Translations under genes and position numbers: made by a program
The notes under the pieces: generated by a model
Told to the model about the DNA's origin: nothing
Database searches by the model: none
The model's input: the letters and a program-made list of their open reading frames with translations, nothing else
Source: Episyrphus balteatus
Lineage: Eukaryota; Arthropoda; Insecta; Diptera; Syrphidae
DNA length: 64,000 nucleotides
Direction: 5' to 3'
Assembly: GCF_945859705.1 (NCBI RefSeq)
Contig: NC_079136.1
Location: 117,599,528-117,663,527, forward strand
Part shown: in pieces, positions 1-12,413 of the stretch
How the letters are laid out: the number at the start of each line of letters is the position of its first letter
Numbering within the stretch: position 1 is the stretch's first letter

Positions 1-590
1 GAATATTATACGAAATGAGAATGGTATAAACAAATCTATTTTCACAAACTGGTATAAAGTAGTTTCACTAGTCAAATGAGGAGGAATCACGTATGAAATT
101 AAAAAGAAGACCAAATGTCTTTGTTTCACTAAATGTTATGAATGCAAAATGTAATCCTAACTGGTATAAAAAATATCCTCAAACGCAATATCAAAAAATT
201 GTTTATATGTTTGCAGCACAAGTGGAACAACATGCTGATTGATAAAATTTAAAATTAAAGTGAATATACAAAATTCGATTGGTCTTAACTGGTCTCATTA
301 TCGACTTGTGATCGATCCTCATTCACTGACTGGTATAAAGTAGTTTAAATAGCCAAATATTACGTGTGCAATTAAAAAAATAAAAGTGTTCACACAAAAA
401 GTTTTGAGTGCCATTTGTAATTCTAACTGGTAAAAATAACTTGTTCGACTGGTATAAACTAATAAAAAGTGTACCACTGCCGAAAGGCACCTTCAACTGG
501 TATAAAAAAAAAAAATGCTTCAAAGTAATTTCTTTACAGATCTTAATTATTATTTATTTGAAAACTGGTATAAAATGGTGTAGCTCAGTT
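1..590 (+). repeat. Interspersed CTGGTATAAA keyword array
   Basis: The word CTGGTATAAA, usually preceded by A or GA, recurs in one orientation at about 21 (ATGGTATAAA), 50, 161, 330, 427 (CTGGTAAAAA), 449, 497 and 564. The copies at 50 and 330 share the longer context GGTATAAAGTAGTTT, so at least some copies descend from a common longer unit. The sequence between copies is AT-rich and does not align by eye. The array may continue to the left of the window. There is no convincing coding potential; two short open frames here are overlapping shadows. It lies far inside or beyond the downstream intron of the minus-strand AGAP gene. Function unknown. Confidence 0.7.
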
Positions 591-1220
591 TGAAAGTTAA
601 ACACTTTCTTAATTTTTGGAGGTTTTCAACAATGAATCTCGAACTATGCATTTTGAGTGATGATGTGTTATGGAGAAAAAACAAATTTGCAAAAAATTTG
701 TGGAGAAAAAAAAAAATTAAACCATGAACAACAAACAACACAGAGTGAAAAGTTTTATGAATTTTCATACAAAACCGCTGCAGGAGATTTTAACGCAAAA
801 CCTATATAAATGTTCATATTCATACATCTTGATTCGCACATTGAGGAACCATCATGTTGCAGTCAAATTTTTTTTTATTTTGGCCACCCCTTTTAATTCA
901 TATTTGAAAGAAAAAAAAAATTAATGTTTTTTTTTCGGCTATGGCTATGCAGTTCAACACTCTTCTATACCTAATACAAAAAATCAATTGCCTTGTGAGG
1001 GCAATATTTTGATTGCCAACGACGACTCAACTGCAATAAATCCTTTGTTGCAAAGATCAATTGACAGGACGTAGGCACAGTGGTAAGTCGTAGCAACTTG
1101 TATAGTATAATAACTCATCAGGAATTAAGTACTTAATTTTTTCCTACCATGAATGGAATTTTTATTTCTACACTTTTTCTAACAAATGAATTCTTCATGC
1201 AAATATGCATTGTCAGTCAT
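591..1220. other. AT-rich sequence with no recognised feature
   Basis: This stretch holds homopolymer A and T runs and short chance frames. It has no splice-bounded exon, repeat unit or RNA gene that I can support. Confidence 0.6.
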
Positions 1221-2223
1221 TAGGGTAAAGTCGGGGGATATGGCACCCATTTTCGTTTTTCGTTATTACTTGAGAAATAAAGAAGACATCTATTTCAAAC
1301 AAAAGCGGATTTATTTTAAAACTATTTTTTAAATACAAAATAGGTAGATAAGTGCAATTCAAAGATAATTTCTTGTTATTTTTTGCAAAAATAAAAAACA
1401 TTAAAAAAAACATGATTGAAAAAATGGAGGGTGATATGGCACCCTATTTCTTTTTGATATTTTTTTGTGACACTTGTTGCATGTGTTTTAAAAGACGTAC
1501 ATGAATCATGAGACCAAAAGTGACATTATGATTACTCCCTTATTCCGCACTTTTCAGCCAATCTGAAAACTATTTATCAAACTTTTAGGCTCTGGTCATT
1601 TAAGAAGCCTTTTCAATGTAGTGAAGTGTGAAGGGAATCGCAAAATGCTTAGGTCCTGCTTTTTTTTTTTGACATTCAGCAGCTCCAACGGCTGCTGTGA
1701 TCTGTGTTTTAGTCCACTTGGCCTGGTTTGCTGAAGTTTTTTGTAAATACAATTGTCAGTTGAAAAATAAATAGGTTCAAAAGTAGATGCGGGGGAAATG
1801 GCACCGGTGCCATATATCCCGATGTTTTTGGGTGCCATATCCCCCATTTGACTACACTTCTGTTTTTTTCCAATGACACGAATAATCACGTTTGCTTAGT
1901 TATGGTAATGAGCAAACACAAGAATATAACCGTTACCGTTCTTTTTGTGTTAAAATGAACCCTCTGCGTCAAATACTTTTGGAACCACACGTACAACAAT
2001 TTTACACAAAAAAACTTTTCGCCCAAATTGAACTCACTTTTTTGTTTGTCCATTTTTTAAATTTTAGTGACAACGGTTACTGCGGATCCGAATGCATCCA
2101 CTGATAGCTTACATCAGACTGAATTCTTTTCTGCTCTTTTTGCTTTGAAAAGAAGTCACTAAGTGGGAGATATTGAAAGGGTGCCATATCACCCGTGGTG
2201 CCATATCACCCGACTTTACCCTA
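1221..2223. mobile_element. Foldback/MITE-like element with 27-bp terminal inverted repeats
   Basis: The left end (1221-1248) begins TAGGGTAAAGTCGGG and runs into GATATGGCACC. The right end (2197-2223) is its reverse complement, ending CCCGACTTTACCCTA, with one mismatch. The end motif GGTGATATGGCACC also recurs inside: direct at 1428-1445, as a near-palindrome at 1790-1821, inverted at 1831-1846, and as an extra inverted copy at 2180-2195 next to the right end. The interior of about 1 kb has no transposase frame. Flanks are CAT on the left and TATA on the right, so a duplicated target site is not clear. The architecture fits a non-autonomous DNA transposon with sub-terminal repeats; the superfamily is not assigned. 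Confidence 0.75.
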
Positions 2224-3239
2224 TATAAAAAAAAAATTAAAAAGGATAATGAAAATAGTGCACTATGCGTGGCTTCAAATGATGGTGTCATATTTCTATC
2301 CTCGATAATAGACAAGACCAAAAAATACTTCCAATTTTAATTTTTTTTTTTTTCATTTTCGATAAAAAGAGGTGGATTCCCTATATTGATTTTTTTTTAT
2401 TGATATCGCGTGTCAGAAAATATAGGCGTGTGTGGTGTTTTATACTCCTTTCAAAAAAGGAGGGATGATGATGACACCAGACACAATGTTGTGCCGATGA
2501 CATGACGGGGTGTAAATTATTTATTTGTTTAGTTTTTTTTTGTTTGATGAAGAATTTATGACTTAAAGAGGGAGTTTTTTATAGTCTTTAAAAACAAGAA
2601 AGTTATGATTTTTATGTTTAGGTGGGAAAAAGGTGGAGTAATATTTTTTTTTTGAAATCGTTTGTAGATATTATTTATTTGTAGTTTAAAATTACTTAAT
2701 TTTTATTTTCTTACCACATTTTCTTATTTTATAAAAATATAATAATGTCTAGGATAACCATAACCCAATAGACAAGAAAAAAAATAAGCAGACTTCATAA
2801 ACACTCTCGTTAAAAATGAAGAAAAATGATTAAACAGTTTCAAGTCGGTAATAAATAAATGTGATGTTTTCACTTATTTAATGAAATTAATAATTTTTAA
2901 AAATAAATTTTGTTAATAAAATTAAGATAAAGACAGATAAAGTTACTTTTTTGTTTTAAAAGAATCCCAGAATAACTGAAATCGTGCAATGAACTTTGAA
3001 ACTTCCTGAAACTACCTTCCCATTTAGCTAATAGACAAAATTAATTTAAAAAATACAAAAAAATTGTGATTTCACGATGCAATTTTGAATAACTTTCCAC
3101 ACTACTTTACCTACAATTTATAAATTCTTTGCAAAAATTGATTGTGATGCAAAAAAAAAAATTAGCTGAACTATAATTACGAGCAATATTTTAAACAACA
3201 GAGTTGTACATTTTATACTACATTTGTTTTCCATTAAAA
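2224..3239. other. AT-rich sequence with no recognised feature
   Basis: Low-complexity A/T sequence, probably intronic to the minus-strand AGAP gene. No frame or repeat stands out. Confidence 0.55.
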
Positions 3240-3660
3240 ATTAAGAAAAAAATATTTATTGCAAATGAAAAAAATTTGCATTAAAAAAATGTTATTGCAA
3301 TTAAAAATGAAAAATATTTGCATTGAAAATAAAATATTTAATGCAAATAAAAGTATTTAGCATTAAATATTTTTCATATTCGTCGAATTTCTTACAATTT
3401 TAGTTATTGACCAATTATAACATTAAACATTATGTATAGTCAAATATCCAACATTGTGAGAAATTCGACGAATATTAAAATCAAAAATATTTAATGCACA
3501 TTTTGCATTGAATTTTTTTTCAATGCAGAAAATTTTTTATTTGCATTAAATATATTTTTTAATGTAAAATATTTTTATGTGCAATTAATATTTTTTTTTT
3601 AATGGAATTTTTTTTTAGTTGCAATAAATATTTGTTGTTTAATTTCAAATGCATTTTTTT
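3240..3660. repeat. AT-rich foldback (inverted repeat) built on ATTTGCATT words
   Basis: The inner arms are clear: TATTCGTCGAATTTCTTACA near 3378 faces TGTGAGAAATTCGACGAATA near 3455, with a spacer of about 60 bp. Outward, both arms repeat variants of AATATTTAATGCAAAT, and AAATATTTATTGCAA near 3250 has its complement near 3625. The whole could fold into a long imperfect hairpin. It may be a small foldback transposon or a simple-sequence palindrome. No coding content. Confidence 0.6.
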
Positions 3661-5040
3661 TTTTAATTCATATTTTTACTACACTGTACAACGATGTTTT
3701 ACCTACAATGCAACAAAGCATTCATACAATAATGAGAATGACCATTGCAGCTGTTATTTGTAACCAAATCACCCTTTGACATCTAATTAATGAGAATGAC
3801 TATCAAAGTGTATAATCATTGCATTTTGAATACCCTCGCGAATAACTACAAATATAGAAGATACAATACCTGTCAAACAAATTAGCTGACAAGCGATAAA
3901 TTTAAATTTATCAAATTAGTTTTGCGCTCTAACATCCATATCGATTTCATGGTATAATCGAATATTTGCTTATGAAATATCTACATATTTGCTAATTTAA
4001 CCCTTTTTTGAAAGATGTAAGGGGGTTTCTTGCAAAACTGTCACTATTGTGTGTTGTTCTAAAAACGTCATTTAGATTCAAATGACACAGGACATAAATT
4101 ATCACTCTAAACATCTCTGTGTTAAAGTTTTTTTTTTGTTGTTCGATGTCATTTTAAAGTGAAAATGGTGGAACAAAATGTTTTAACCTCGCCTAACTGC
4201 ATCATTCCAACCCCGTGTGCCCTTTTTTCATTTTTTGCACTAAGACCAATTTCATGTTTCGCCATTGGGGGTGGATATTATGTGCTTTATTTTTTTTTTT
4301 TTTTTTTTTGTAGGTATTTACTTTTTTTTATGGCAAAAAGATTGACCTGAATATCGCGCGCAGGATGAAATCATGAAAATTGCTTTCTTTAGTTCTTTTG
4401 TATTTTTTGTGTGCTATGCCATTGTACCCGTGTGCCATTGTTTTGTGAGAGAGAACTTAAGAAGTTCATTCAATCGAATTGATTTCTTTCTTTTAACTGA
4501 GAAATAAGGCAGGACGTGATTGTTGGTGATGGTGGTAGGTTGTGGGTAGGTATAGCTTTGGGTATTAAATTTTGTATTTAAAGGGTGGATGGATGCGGCA
4601 TTTTTTGTTTGTTCTTAGACTTGTTTTTTTTTTTTGTTGTTTTAGGTTTTTTTTTTTTTTTGTAGACCGACAAAGAGAACACAATTTTGATTTTTAAAGT
4701 AGGAGTGTTTGAGTACTTAATACCAACAATTTTATCTGTATTTTGTGGAAATTGAAATAGCAGAATGGTACTTGTTATGAATATTTGAGAGGATTTTTTT
4801 TTTTTTTTTTTTTTGTAGAATTACCTATGTTTCTATTTGTGATTCAATTTTGATTGCAAGGTTATTTGTAGAAATTTTTATCATTTTTGCATAAGGTTAA
4901 GGAGCAATTTATTTATAGAAATCGCAATGAAAATCTACATTCAAATAGCGAGAATTTTTCATCAGGCACTGCGTACAAAAAACCTATCAAGCTTACAAAA
5001 AAAAATCTGTGAATTATAAATTCCTTTCACAAAACTGAAC
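3661..5040. other. AT-rich sequence, no gene recognised
   Basis: Contains long T runs (about 4289-4309 and 4795-4814) and a short chance frame near 4159. No splice-supported exon or element was seen. Confidence 0.55.
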
Positions 5041-5042
5041 TG

Positions 5043-5363
5043 TTGTGGAATGTAAGTTTGTTAAGATTTTATATTTTGTGAAATGAACTTCAAAGACAAT
5101 GTGGAACGTATTCAATCATTTTACCAGAAGTGAGTACAATTTTATAGTTTAAAAATGCATTTGGTTTGTACTACTGTGGAATGTATGTTTGTTGAGTGTT
5201 TATTAAGTGAAATTGAATTTAAAAAAATGTGGAACGTATTCAATGGTTTCATAAGAAAAAAAGTACTGTTCCATAATTTAAATGTTTATTTGGTTTGTAT
5301 TACTGTGGAATGTAAAACTGGGAAATTTTCAAATCGTGAAATGAAGGAAGAGTACGTTCCACA
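5043..5363 (+). repeat. Tandem repeat of about 130 bp, 2.5 copies, GTGGAACGTA family
   Basis: Each unit carries ACTGTGGAATGTA, then a GTGAAAT(T/G)AA word, then AATGTGGAACGTATTCAAT and a TTTGGTTTGTA word. Unit starts at about 5043, 5174 and 5303 give a period near 130 bp. The last unit ends with the inverted form TACGTTCCACA at 5353. A 77-residue open frame crosses the array but reflects the repeat, not a gene. The same GTGGAACGTA word recurs at 15.2-15.6 kb. Confidence 0.75.
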
Positions 5364-7853
5364 ATCTTCTCAAAGTCATGTTATCTGATTTCACACAATA
5401 CATTTTTAATTCGCATCAAATTTTAAGAGCTTTAACGCTTTTAACCCGACTGAAATTTACATTTCCCGGGATATTGGTCACATTTTTCCATTAATTAACT
5501 TTAATGAAAAAAAGGTGTCAATTGTTTCACAATTCAACCGATGAAAATAGTTCAAAATAAGACTATGGACAACTTTTCGTCACAATACGGAAAAAGTGAA
5601 ATGGAAATTTTTCATGTAGACCATAGAATAAGGCGTTTATTGTAGTCAAATTGTTCCGAAGAAATTATTGTAGGAATCTTAAAATTTTTCGACTAAAAAA
5701 GTATAGTGAAAACCGAATGGTGGCAACCCTTATGTGAAAAAAAAAATCAATAATTCATTATAAAAATATAATTTAAAAATAAATTATTATTGAAGTCTCA
5801 AATACCTACCTACTTTTTTTTTATTTTGGCAAAATGGGACAAGTTGTCCCAAAATATAGAAAAAGTTGGGACAACCTGAATTTAGTCAAAATTCGTCAAT
5901 AAAAAAATGATTAGGTACATTCCATTCAAAAATATTACATATAAACGACGTAATAAATCTTCACCCAATGGGCAACTTGATGTCGTCACACAATTTAGTC
6001 TTAACCCGTGTTTATACTTTATCCATCAAACTACCACATATCACGCACATAAACACGTAAGGAACTATTCATTAGTTATGCATTTCCCCTCAACCTATTT
6101 ATTTACCTAATAAAATGAAAATATTTCACCCAAATATTCTCATTCCTTTCAAATTATATCATTTAACCTTGAAAAAAAAAAACAAACAAACAAAAATAAA
6201 AATCATAAAAAACTTATTTTGTGACGAAATAAATTTAATTTGAATAGTTGGAAAAAGCTTATATAATAAATAATAAAAATATAGGGTAATTTTGTTCGTT
6301 TGTAATCAAACACAAACGAAAAAGGATATTTTTTTAACAATTTTTTTTTATTCCATAAATGCACGTGAAAAAAGGACGAAATGAAATGACGCTGACGACA
6401 CGACGCACGACACCCACTAACATATTAAGTGGCTGGTGTAATAAATAAGGATAAGGATTTCCATGTTATAGTTTGGCGCCACAATGACCTACTCTCTGGA
6501 GCGAGGGAAAATAAATGGTTTTTGCATACAAAATGTGACTCGTTCGTTAATATTTCTTTTTTAAAAATAAATTTAAGTTAATTTTCATTCGACATCATCT
6601 ACGTGTAATTTTGTAAAATTTTACTTTTATTAAATTTCAACAAAAAAAAAGTACATAAATTTAATTTTTTTTTGTTGTCAAAACTTTCCCTCACCCAAAA
6701 AGTGGGCAAATAAAATTGGGTATGGGAAATTGAAATCCGAATGAAAAAATTAAACAGAAAAACTTCAAAGTGAAAATAATATAATAACAGAAAAAAAAGA
6801 AAAGAAAAAAAATTAAAAACTTTGGTATCACGCTCGGATAAAACTTTTGTCATGAAAAAAAAATAAATAAATAAACAGAACGTAATTATATCAAAAAGAG
6901 GAAAAAGTTCACTGGTGGTTTTATTTTTTTCTTATTTTTATTTTTTAAATTCTTTTTGTCATCTCATGCGCTCACTTGTTCTCATATGCTTTGATTATTA
7001 TATAGGGAAAAAAAGCAAGTTAGGATGAGTGCTCGCAGAAAGGAAACATATTTCCGGCTTTTCTTTTATAGTTGTTGTTGGCAAAATATAGACTTCTTTT
7101 CGGGAGACTTGACAAAAAAAGAATTCTTTGAAGTGTGAGGACTAAGAGGTGGAATATAAAAAAGAAAGCACTTTTACCACTTTTTGAAAAACAAAAAACG
7201 TGTCTAGGTGCTATGAAAGAAAGTATCATTATTGGAGATGGCTTGAGAATGCGAAAAATTAATACAGGGTGTTTCAGTTAATAGACACTTGCAGTAATTG
7301 GGAAATATTGCACTATTTCATGGTGTTCTTGAAGGATTTGATGGTGTTCTAAATTTCGGATCTATTCTGGTTAAAATCGACAAAAAATCGATCACGCGGA
7401 AAAAAATTATTTGAATGTTCTTTCTTGATAACCTTTTGCACATTGTTTAAAATGGGTGAATTCAAAATGGCGGTTTTGTAAAAGTCGTAAAGATATTCTT
7501 GATAGGATAGGCTCTTTTAACAATTGCAATCATTCAATTATGCCACAATTTTAAAAGCAAAAAAGGACTATTGTACAAAAAAGTTTTTTTTTTTTACTGT
7601 TTGTGTAAGTTTGTAGCCCACAATTTGTATCTGATTTTAATAAAACTTACTGACTACATACGTTTCAATTCTGAAATGAACATAGGCTACTTTAATCCAA
7701 AATTTTGGATCGTATGAAAAAGTTTCTAAGGCATGAACAAAACGAACTTGTTCTTCATTCTATAGAATTGTTATAGAAACTTTATTGGAGAAATTTATAT
7801 TTTTTTTCACTTCTATAATAAATTTATGATTTTTTCCTTCAGTTGGTGACTTC
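5364..7853. other. Intronic AT-rich sequence with minor repeats
   Basis: Probably part of the intron downstream of the AGAP exon at 7881-8113 (minus strand). It includes a small group of GGGACA/TGTCCC words at 5836-5877, related to the larger arrays further right. A stretch from about 7264 begins ACAGGGTGTTTCAGTTAATAG, which resembles the ends of some insect DNA elements, but I cannot find the other end. The next AGAP exon was not found here. Confidence 0.5.
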
Positions 7854-7875
7854 AAAAAAAAAAAAAAAAAAAAAA
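7854..7875 (-). promoter_or_regulatory. Uridine tract directly after the 5' splice site of the AGAP exon
   Basis: On the minus strand the donor reads CAG|GTGAG and is followed at once by 22 uninterrupted T residues. U-rich tracts just downstream of a 5' splice site are known binding sites for TIA-1-type proteins (Rox8 in Drosophila) that help U1 recruitment. Such a role here is inference; the tract could also be a simple homopolymer expansion, of which the window has many. Confidence 0.45.
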
Positions 7876-7880
7876 CTCAC

Positions 7881-8113
7881 CTGCATCTCTGGTGCACCAC
7901 CCTCATCTCGTATTAACAGCAAATAACTTTGATTATCGACAAATATTTCTTTTTTAAATCGCCCGCCTTCAGGTGATTCTTCTTGCATATAGGAACCAGT
8001 TAAATAACGATGCACCAAGGCCGATTTGCCAGAGCTCAATGAACCAACAATGCCTAGCCGAAGATCCGGAACAGATCGTGATATTGTCCATTCTTGACTG
8101 TTGACAAAAGAAT
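7881..8113 (-). CDS. CenG1A: AGAP/centaurin-gamma internal exon: start of the GTP-binding-like domain
   Basis: This is a 233-nt internal exon encoding two bases of a split Asp codon plus 77 residues. It covers the start of the GTP-binding-like (GLD) domain of an AGAP-type Arf GTPase-activating protein. Family members couple a Ras-like GLD to PH, ArfGAP and ankyrin domains and act on Arf GTPases at membranes. Visible motifs are SFVNSQEW at the start, SRSVPDLRLGIVG (first strand), the P-loop GSLSSGKS, the highly conserved block YMQEESPEGGRFKKEI, and LLLIRDEGGAPEMQ, whose DEGG is the G3-like segment. Borders: acceptor CCAG|AT after a long pyrimidine tract, donor CAG|GTGAG in phase 0. The long reading frame on each side is intron read-through and should not be annotated. 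The next exon (expected to begin around FAAWVDA) was not found in 1-7880. The family assignment is strong; the symbol is by similarity to Drosophila. Confidence 0.93.
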
Positions 8114-9329
8114 CTGGAAAAAAGAACAAAAAAAAAATCCATTGATTAGAATCAAACCCTTTTTAAAAATAAATAAGTTATTAAAATTTTATCACGTTTA
8201 AAATTTTTTTTTATTGACATCCATCATAATTCGAAATAAGCTTCCTTTTCCACCGAAATACAACACAAAAAAAAAAATAAAGAAAAAAAAAAAATCTTCT
8301 AATAAAGTATTCATAAAAGTGGTTAGAACGAATCAATGATAAGAATGTAAAATAAGTAAAAGACAAAGGTTTTTTCATTTGATTTACACCTTGTTTTCTC
8401 TGAGAGACATTGATATGTTCTTTGGGTTTCTTGTCTCTATTAATATAAATGGTCACTTATAAATGATGGCCATCAAGAAATAAGTACTTTTGACAGTACC
8501 TATTTTTTTTTTTTTTTTTTTTTTAGTTTTTACTAACAAACCAGATCGAATATTTAAGAAAAGAAGAAATCATAACCCTATTTATGACCCTCTTCAAAAA
8601 AATATAAAAGTCATAATTTTTTTTACAGGATAATAACCGTCAGAATATTGTCAAAAAAAAAACTTTTAGATAAAACTGATTGACAGGACATGTTATAGAC
8701 ATTATATACAAAAGTTACAATGTTGCATAAAAACTACAAAAAAAAAAAATCTCAAGTACTCAAGTCGATCATAAGGATTTCTCATAAAGGAATCTCTAGA
8801 AAAGAAACTTGTTTTTGTTGATTAGCATTATTATCATCATCCATTTTCATTTGGCATGAAATTGTTACCAATGAACTGGACTAACCAAATGTCGTCATCT
8901 TCATTGTCACCTATTCTCTTTGGTATCTTTAAGAGGAAAAGAAAATACTGTTAGACATTCAAAGATGGACATTTTGATTGACAGGATAATAGTGTGAAAG
9001 GACATCGACTTGAAAAAAAGGGTGACTTAGATTATTTTTATGATTTTAAATATGCGTTACGATGTGGAACATGTGTTTTTTGTTTTTTTTTTTCCTCTTT
9101 TTTTTATGTAAAATTCAATGGGAGCGAAGACAAGTTTATGAGTTAAAATAGGGAATACATTTATGACGGAAAATATTGATGAGGTTGAAAGTGTTGAATT
9201 TTTGAGTTATGTTATAAGGTATCCCAAGTAACTAGGGACATCTATTAATTTTATTTTTATTTAATTATGATTTAGAAGTGTTGAAAAATTAAAGTTTTAT
9301 ACTTTTAAACGCTAGAAAATGTATAAATA
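8114..9329. other. AT-rich intron sequence next to the AGAP acceptor
   Basis: Holds the minus-strand polypyrimidine tract (8114-8145) and several A/T homopolymers. No exon or element recognised. Confidence 0.55.
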
Positions 9330-10310
9330 AGTGTGTCCCAAAATTTAGAACAATGGTTAAATTAGCTCAGAAGTTTTATATTTGGTTGAAATTCATTAAA
9401 AATTAGAAAAAAATGATAAGTGATGATGATTAAAATGAACCGTTACATCAAAATAACAGATGCCATAAGATTTGGGACAGTTAGAAAAAGTCAAAATTTA
9501 GTTTTATGTAAAATACCTACAACATAAATTCAATGACATTATTTAAAAAAATAGTTTTTCATGTTTCAAAAGTTATACCTAAATACATCTGTCCCAAAAT
9601 TTGGGACACTTTTTGAATTGGTAAATAAGTAATGTAAGACCTTAAAAAAAATTAGAAAATAAAAAAAAAAACTAAAATAATGAGTTTCCTTATTTTTGGG
9701 ACAGGAAAAATCAGCATTCACTTTTAAGCATAAAAATAGTACCAAAACATTTTACTAGTTATAAAAATAAAGTTTTATACTTAAAAAAGTTCAAAAATGC
9801 ACCAATAATTATTGTGTCCCAAAATCTGGGACAGAAGCTAAACTAGTACAGATGTTATAAGATTGGTTGAACCTATTTTCAGTAAGAAGAAAAAGATCAT
9901 TATTTTTATATTTTGCATAGATAAATCTTTGAAATTAAAATAACAGGTGTCATAAATTTTGGGACAGCTAAAAACTAGTCGAAATTTTGTTTTTTTTTGT
10001 ATTAGATACAGAAAACACCTATCATAAATTCGTTAATACTCTTGTCTCAAATTTTGGGACACTCATTAAATTGGTTCAGATGAAATATATTCTCTCAAAA
10101 CATTGTAAAATAAAAAAAAATAAAAGATCTATTCCTGCTTGAAATTTGTCGAAATGAATGTCCCAAATTTCAGGATAGATGTCCTAGATCATCATTTAAC
10201 GTTATTTGTGAGTTGAAAAAGTCTTAACTTGTGTCCTAATATTTTTTTTACATTCAAGACACCTAAAATGCAAAAATTCATATCATTGAATTTGGGACGC
10301 ATTAAGACTT
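9330..10310. repeat. GGGACA palindrome array 1
   Basis: The dyad TGTCCCAAAATTTGGGACA and its half-sites recur at about 9334, 9472, 9589 (full dyad), 9700, 9815 (full dyad), 9961, 10056, 10162 and 10296. Spacing is mostly 100-140 bp. The intervening AT-rich sequence does not visibly align, although ATAAAATT-type phrases and AGATG(T)TATAA recur near the words. No coding content. Confidence 0.75.
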
Positions 10311-12413
10311 CGATGTTAACTCTGTATGTCACTTTTTTTGTCCTAAATTAAATCTTATAACATTTCTTAATTCTCCCTCACAATCTTAGTTCTCCACTTC
10401 TTTCGATTTTCTTCGCTTCCGGAACACAAATCATTGCCAATATTGCACCTTCCTATCACTATTGGTCTCTATCTTTCAAGCATTTACAAACAATACTTTC
10501 TTAATTGTCACTAAATTCATTTTCTTACAATTGAGTTTGTTGTGCTCTAATTTATGAGGTTGATCCTTTTGGGCACATACAATATATATAGTCAACTCAA
10601 AAATGAAAAAAAAAAAACTACTCATAATCAAAAACAATATTCCGTTGGCAATAAATTGTACATAAATATAATAAGGCACATGTCATCTAGAAGATTCCTA
10701 TTCTATTGTGAAGAGAACAATAGTCAAGGCGGAGATGCAATCAAAAAAGAAACCAAATAAGAAGAAGATCCTGATTTTGATGGGGTGTATAATGTACCTT
10801 CAAGGGAAATGCAATTTTAGTCCACCCTCAGTATGTGAGTGTATATTCTTGTAGGTACACTAAATAAGGAAAAGAAATCAAAAGTAGATCTGTTTCTTTT
10901 ACAAAAAAGAAGAAAAAAAATATTGTAGATCAACAAAAAGGCGCGCGCAGATGTTCAGTTTTTTTTTGTCCTTTTTGCTAGGATATCTTCAGTAAATATA
11001 GGATTCGACAAGATCCGTGAAATGAGTAACAATTGAAATGATTTTTGATAGGCGAAACAGAGCTACTGTCTGATGACAGTGGTCTGATAGCGTTGGAATG
11101 TACATTGAGAACTTCGAGTCTCGAAGTGCTTAATCGATTAACAATGCCATTAAAATTAGCAAACACAAGAAATAAAAAAATACTACGCTGTTGCTTCATT
11201 ATTCACATACTTATACCAGTGTTTGAAGGTATTCTTGACCAAAAGGAAGGATTTTTTTTACTTTTGAAAAGGAACGCAAAATAAACAAGAAACTAAAAAA
11301 ACCAGTACGTGATTCTTTTTTTTTTAAACAATATAATGCATATCAACAAGCTCAATACAAAAGGAAATTTCCGATCTATAAGTAAGTACGACACAATTGA
11401 CCCTTTTCATGTCCTTACATGCCCATACATTTATATTTTACGATACGTTAAAGGACTATTCACATTATCACATGAAGAGAAAACCGTGTGTGGTGGTCAA
11501 CCCCTTTTATTTTCTTATTAACAAGACACACAAAGAATTTATCCTTGGAAGTTTTTTTTTTCATCCTTTTTTACTGTATGATGTTGTATATTTTTCTCCC
11601 AACCCAATTCACTCCCATTTTTAAAAACTCCTTCATTTCGAAAAGGAAAAAAAAACAGAAAAAACTAAGGTGAAAATGATCCGTGCTACTTAACAACGAC
11701 GGCACAAGGTCCTTATAATAAAAATTCACTTTATTACCGTTTTATTATATCCTTTTCTTTTTGTGTTTTATACTTGAAGATTCAAGAATGACCATTGGTC
11801 AAGGAGATGTAAACGAGACTATATCATACTCGGGGATATAATGTAAGATAAAAATCCTACCAACAAGGATAACAAAAAAAAAAGGACATTAAATTGGACA
11901 TTTTTATGTTTATATTTTTATGTTTGGGCGGTTGACATTGTTCTTTTATTTTTATGAGCTGTTGATATGGGAGACTTTGATATGTAAGTCTTCGAAGAGT
12001 TTTGTTTTCTTTCTTTATATATTCGTAAAGGTATCAGTTATGTCGTAAAAATTAATTTTATTATGCATAACAGTATTTAGTGAGTATTGGTAGTTGTTGT
12101 TACGGTTACCCAAAATATAGTTCACCTTTAGAGGTTTTTTGTTTTTAATTTTCTTTATTTTCGGAAGTTGATGTGACCTTTATTATTTGATCGTAAAAAT
12201 TTTATTGCGTTTTTTTTGGAGATTACTTTTTTTTATTTGGTTTAGGTAATTGAATATTAAATAAAGTTAATAAATGAAACATGAGTTTCTAAGAAATGGA
12301 AACTATAAGGTCATTTAAAGACTTCACTGGTATTAAGAATTTCAGGAACTGGGGAATTATTTCTCCTCAATATAATTCTAGTGTATTTTTAAAAAGAAAT
12401 CAAATTCAAAAGA
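10311..12413. other. Intron sequence without a recognised gene
   Basis: The segment at 11045-11175 is less AT-rich, with an open frame containing ETELLSDDSGLIALECTL after a possible AG acceptor. I see no matching donor and do not recognise the peptide. The rest is ordinary AT-rich DNA with scattered AAGGAC/GTCCTT words. Confidence 0.45.

Noticed and set aside
1221..2223. Telomere-like or promoter palindrome reading of GGGTGATATGGCACC
   Set aside because: The motif is organised as terminal and sub-terminal inverted repeats of a 1-kb unit, which fits a transposon better.
7839..7880. C-terminal VSFFFFFFF extension of the same frame
   Set aside because: It is the GTGAG donor and poly(T) tract read in frame.
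8114..8129. N-terminal MFFFP extension of the P-loop exon frame
   Set aside because: This part is intron: it is the polypyrimidine tract and CCAG acceptor read in frame.
11045..11284. Frame ETELLSDDSGLIALECTLRTSSLEVLN as a possible exon
   Set aside because: A possible acceptor is present but no donor in a matching phase, and no recognised family. Kept only as a note.
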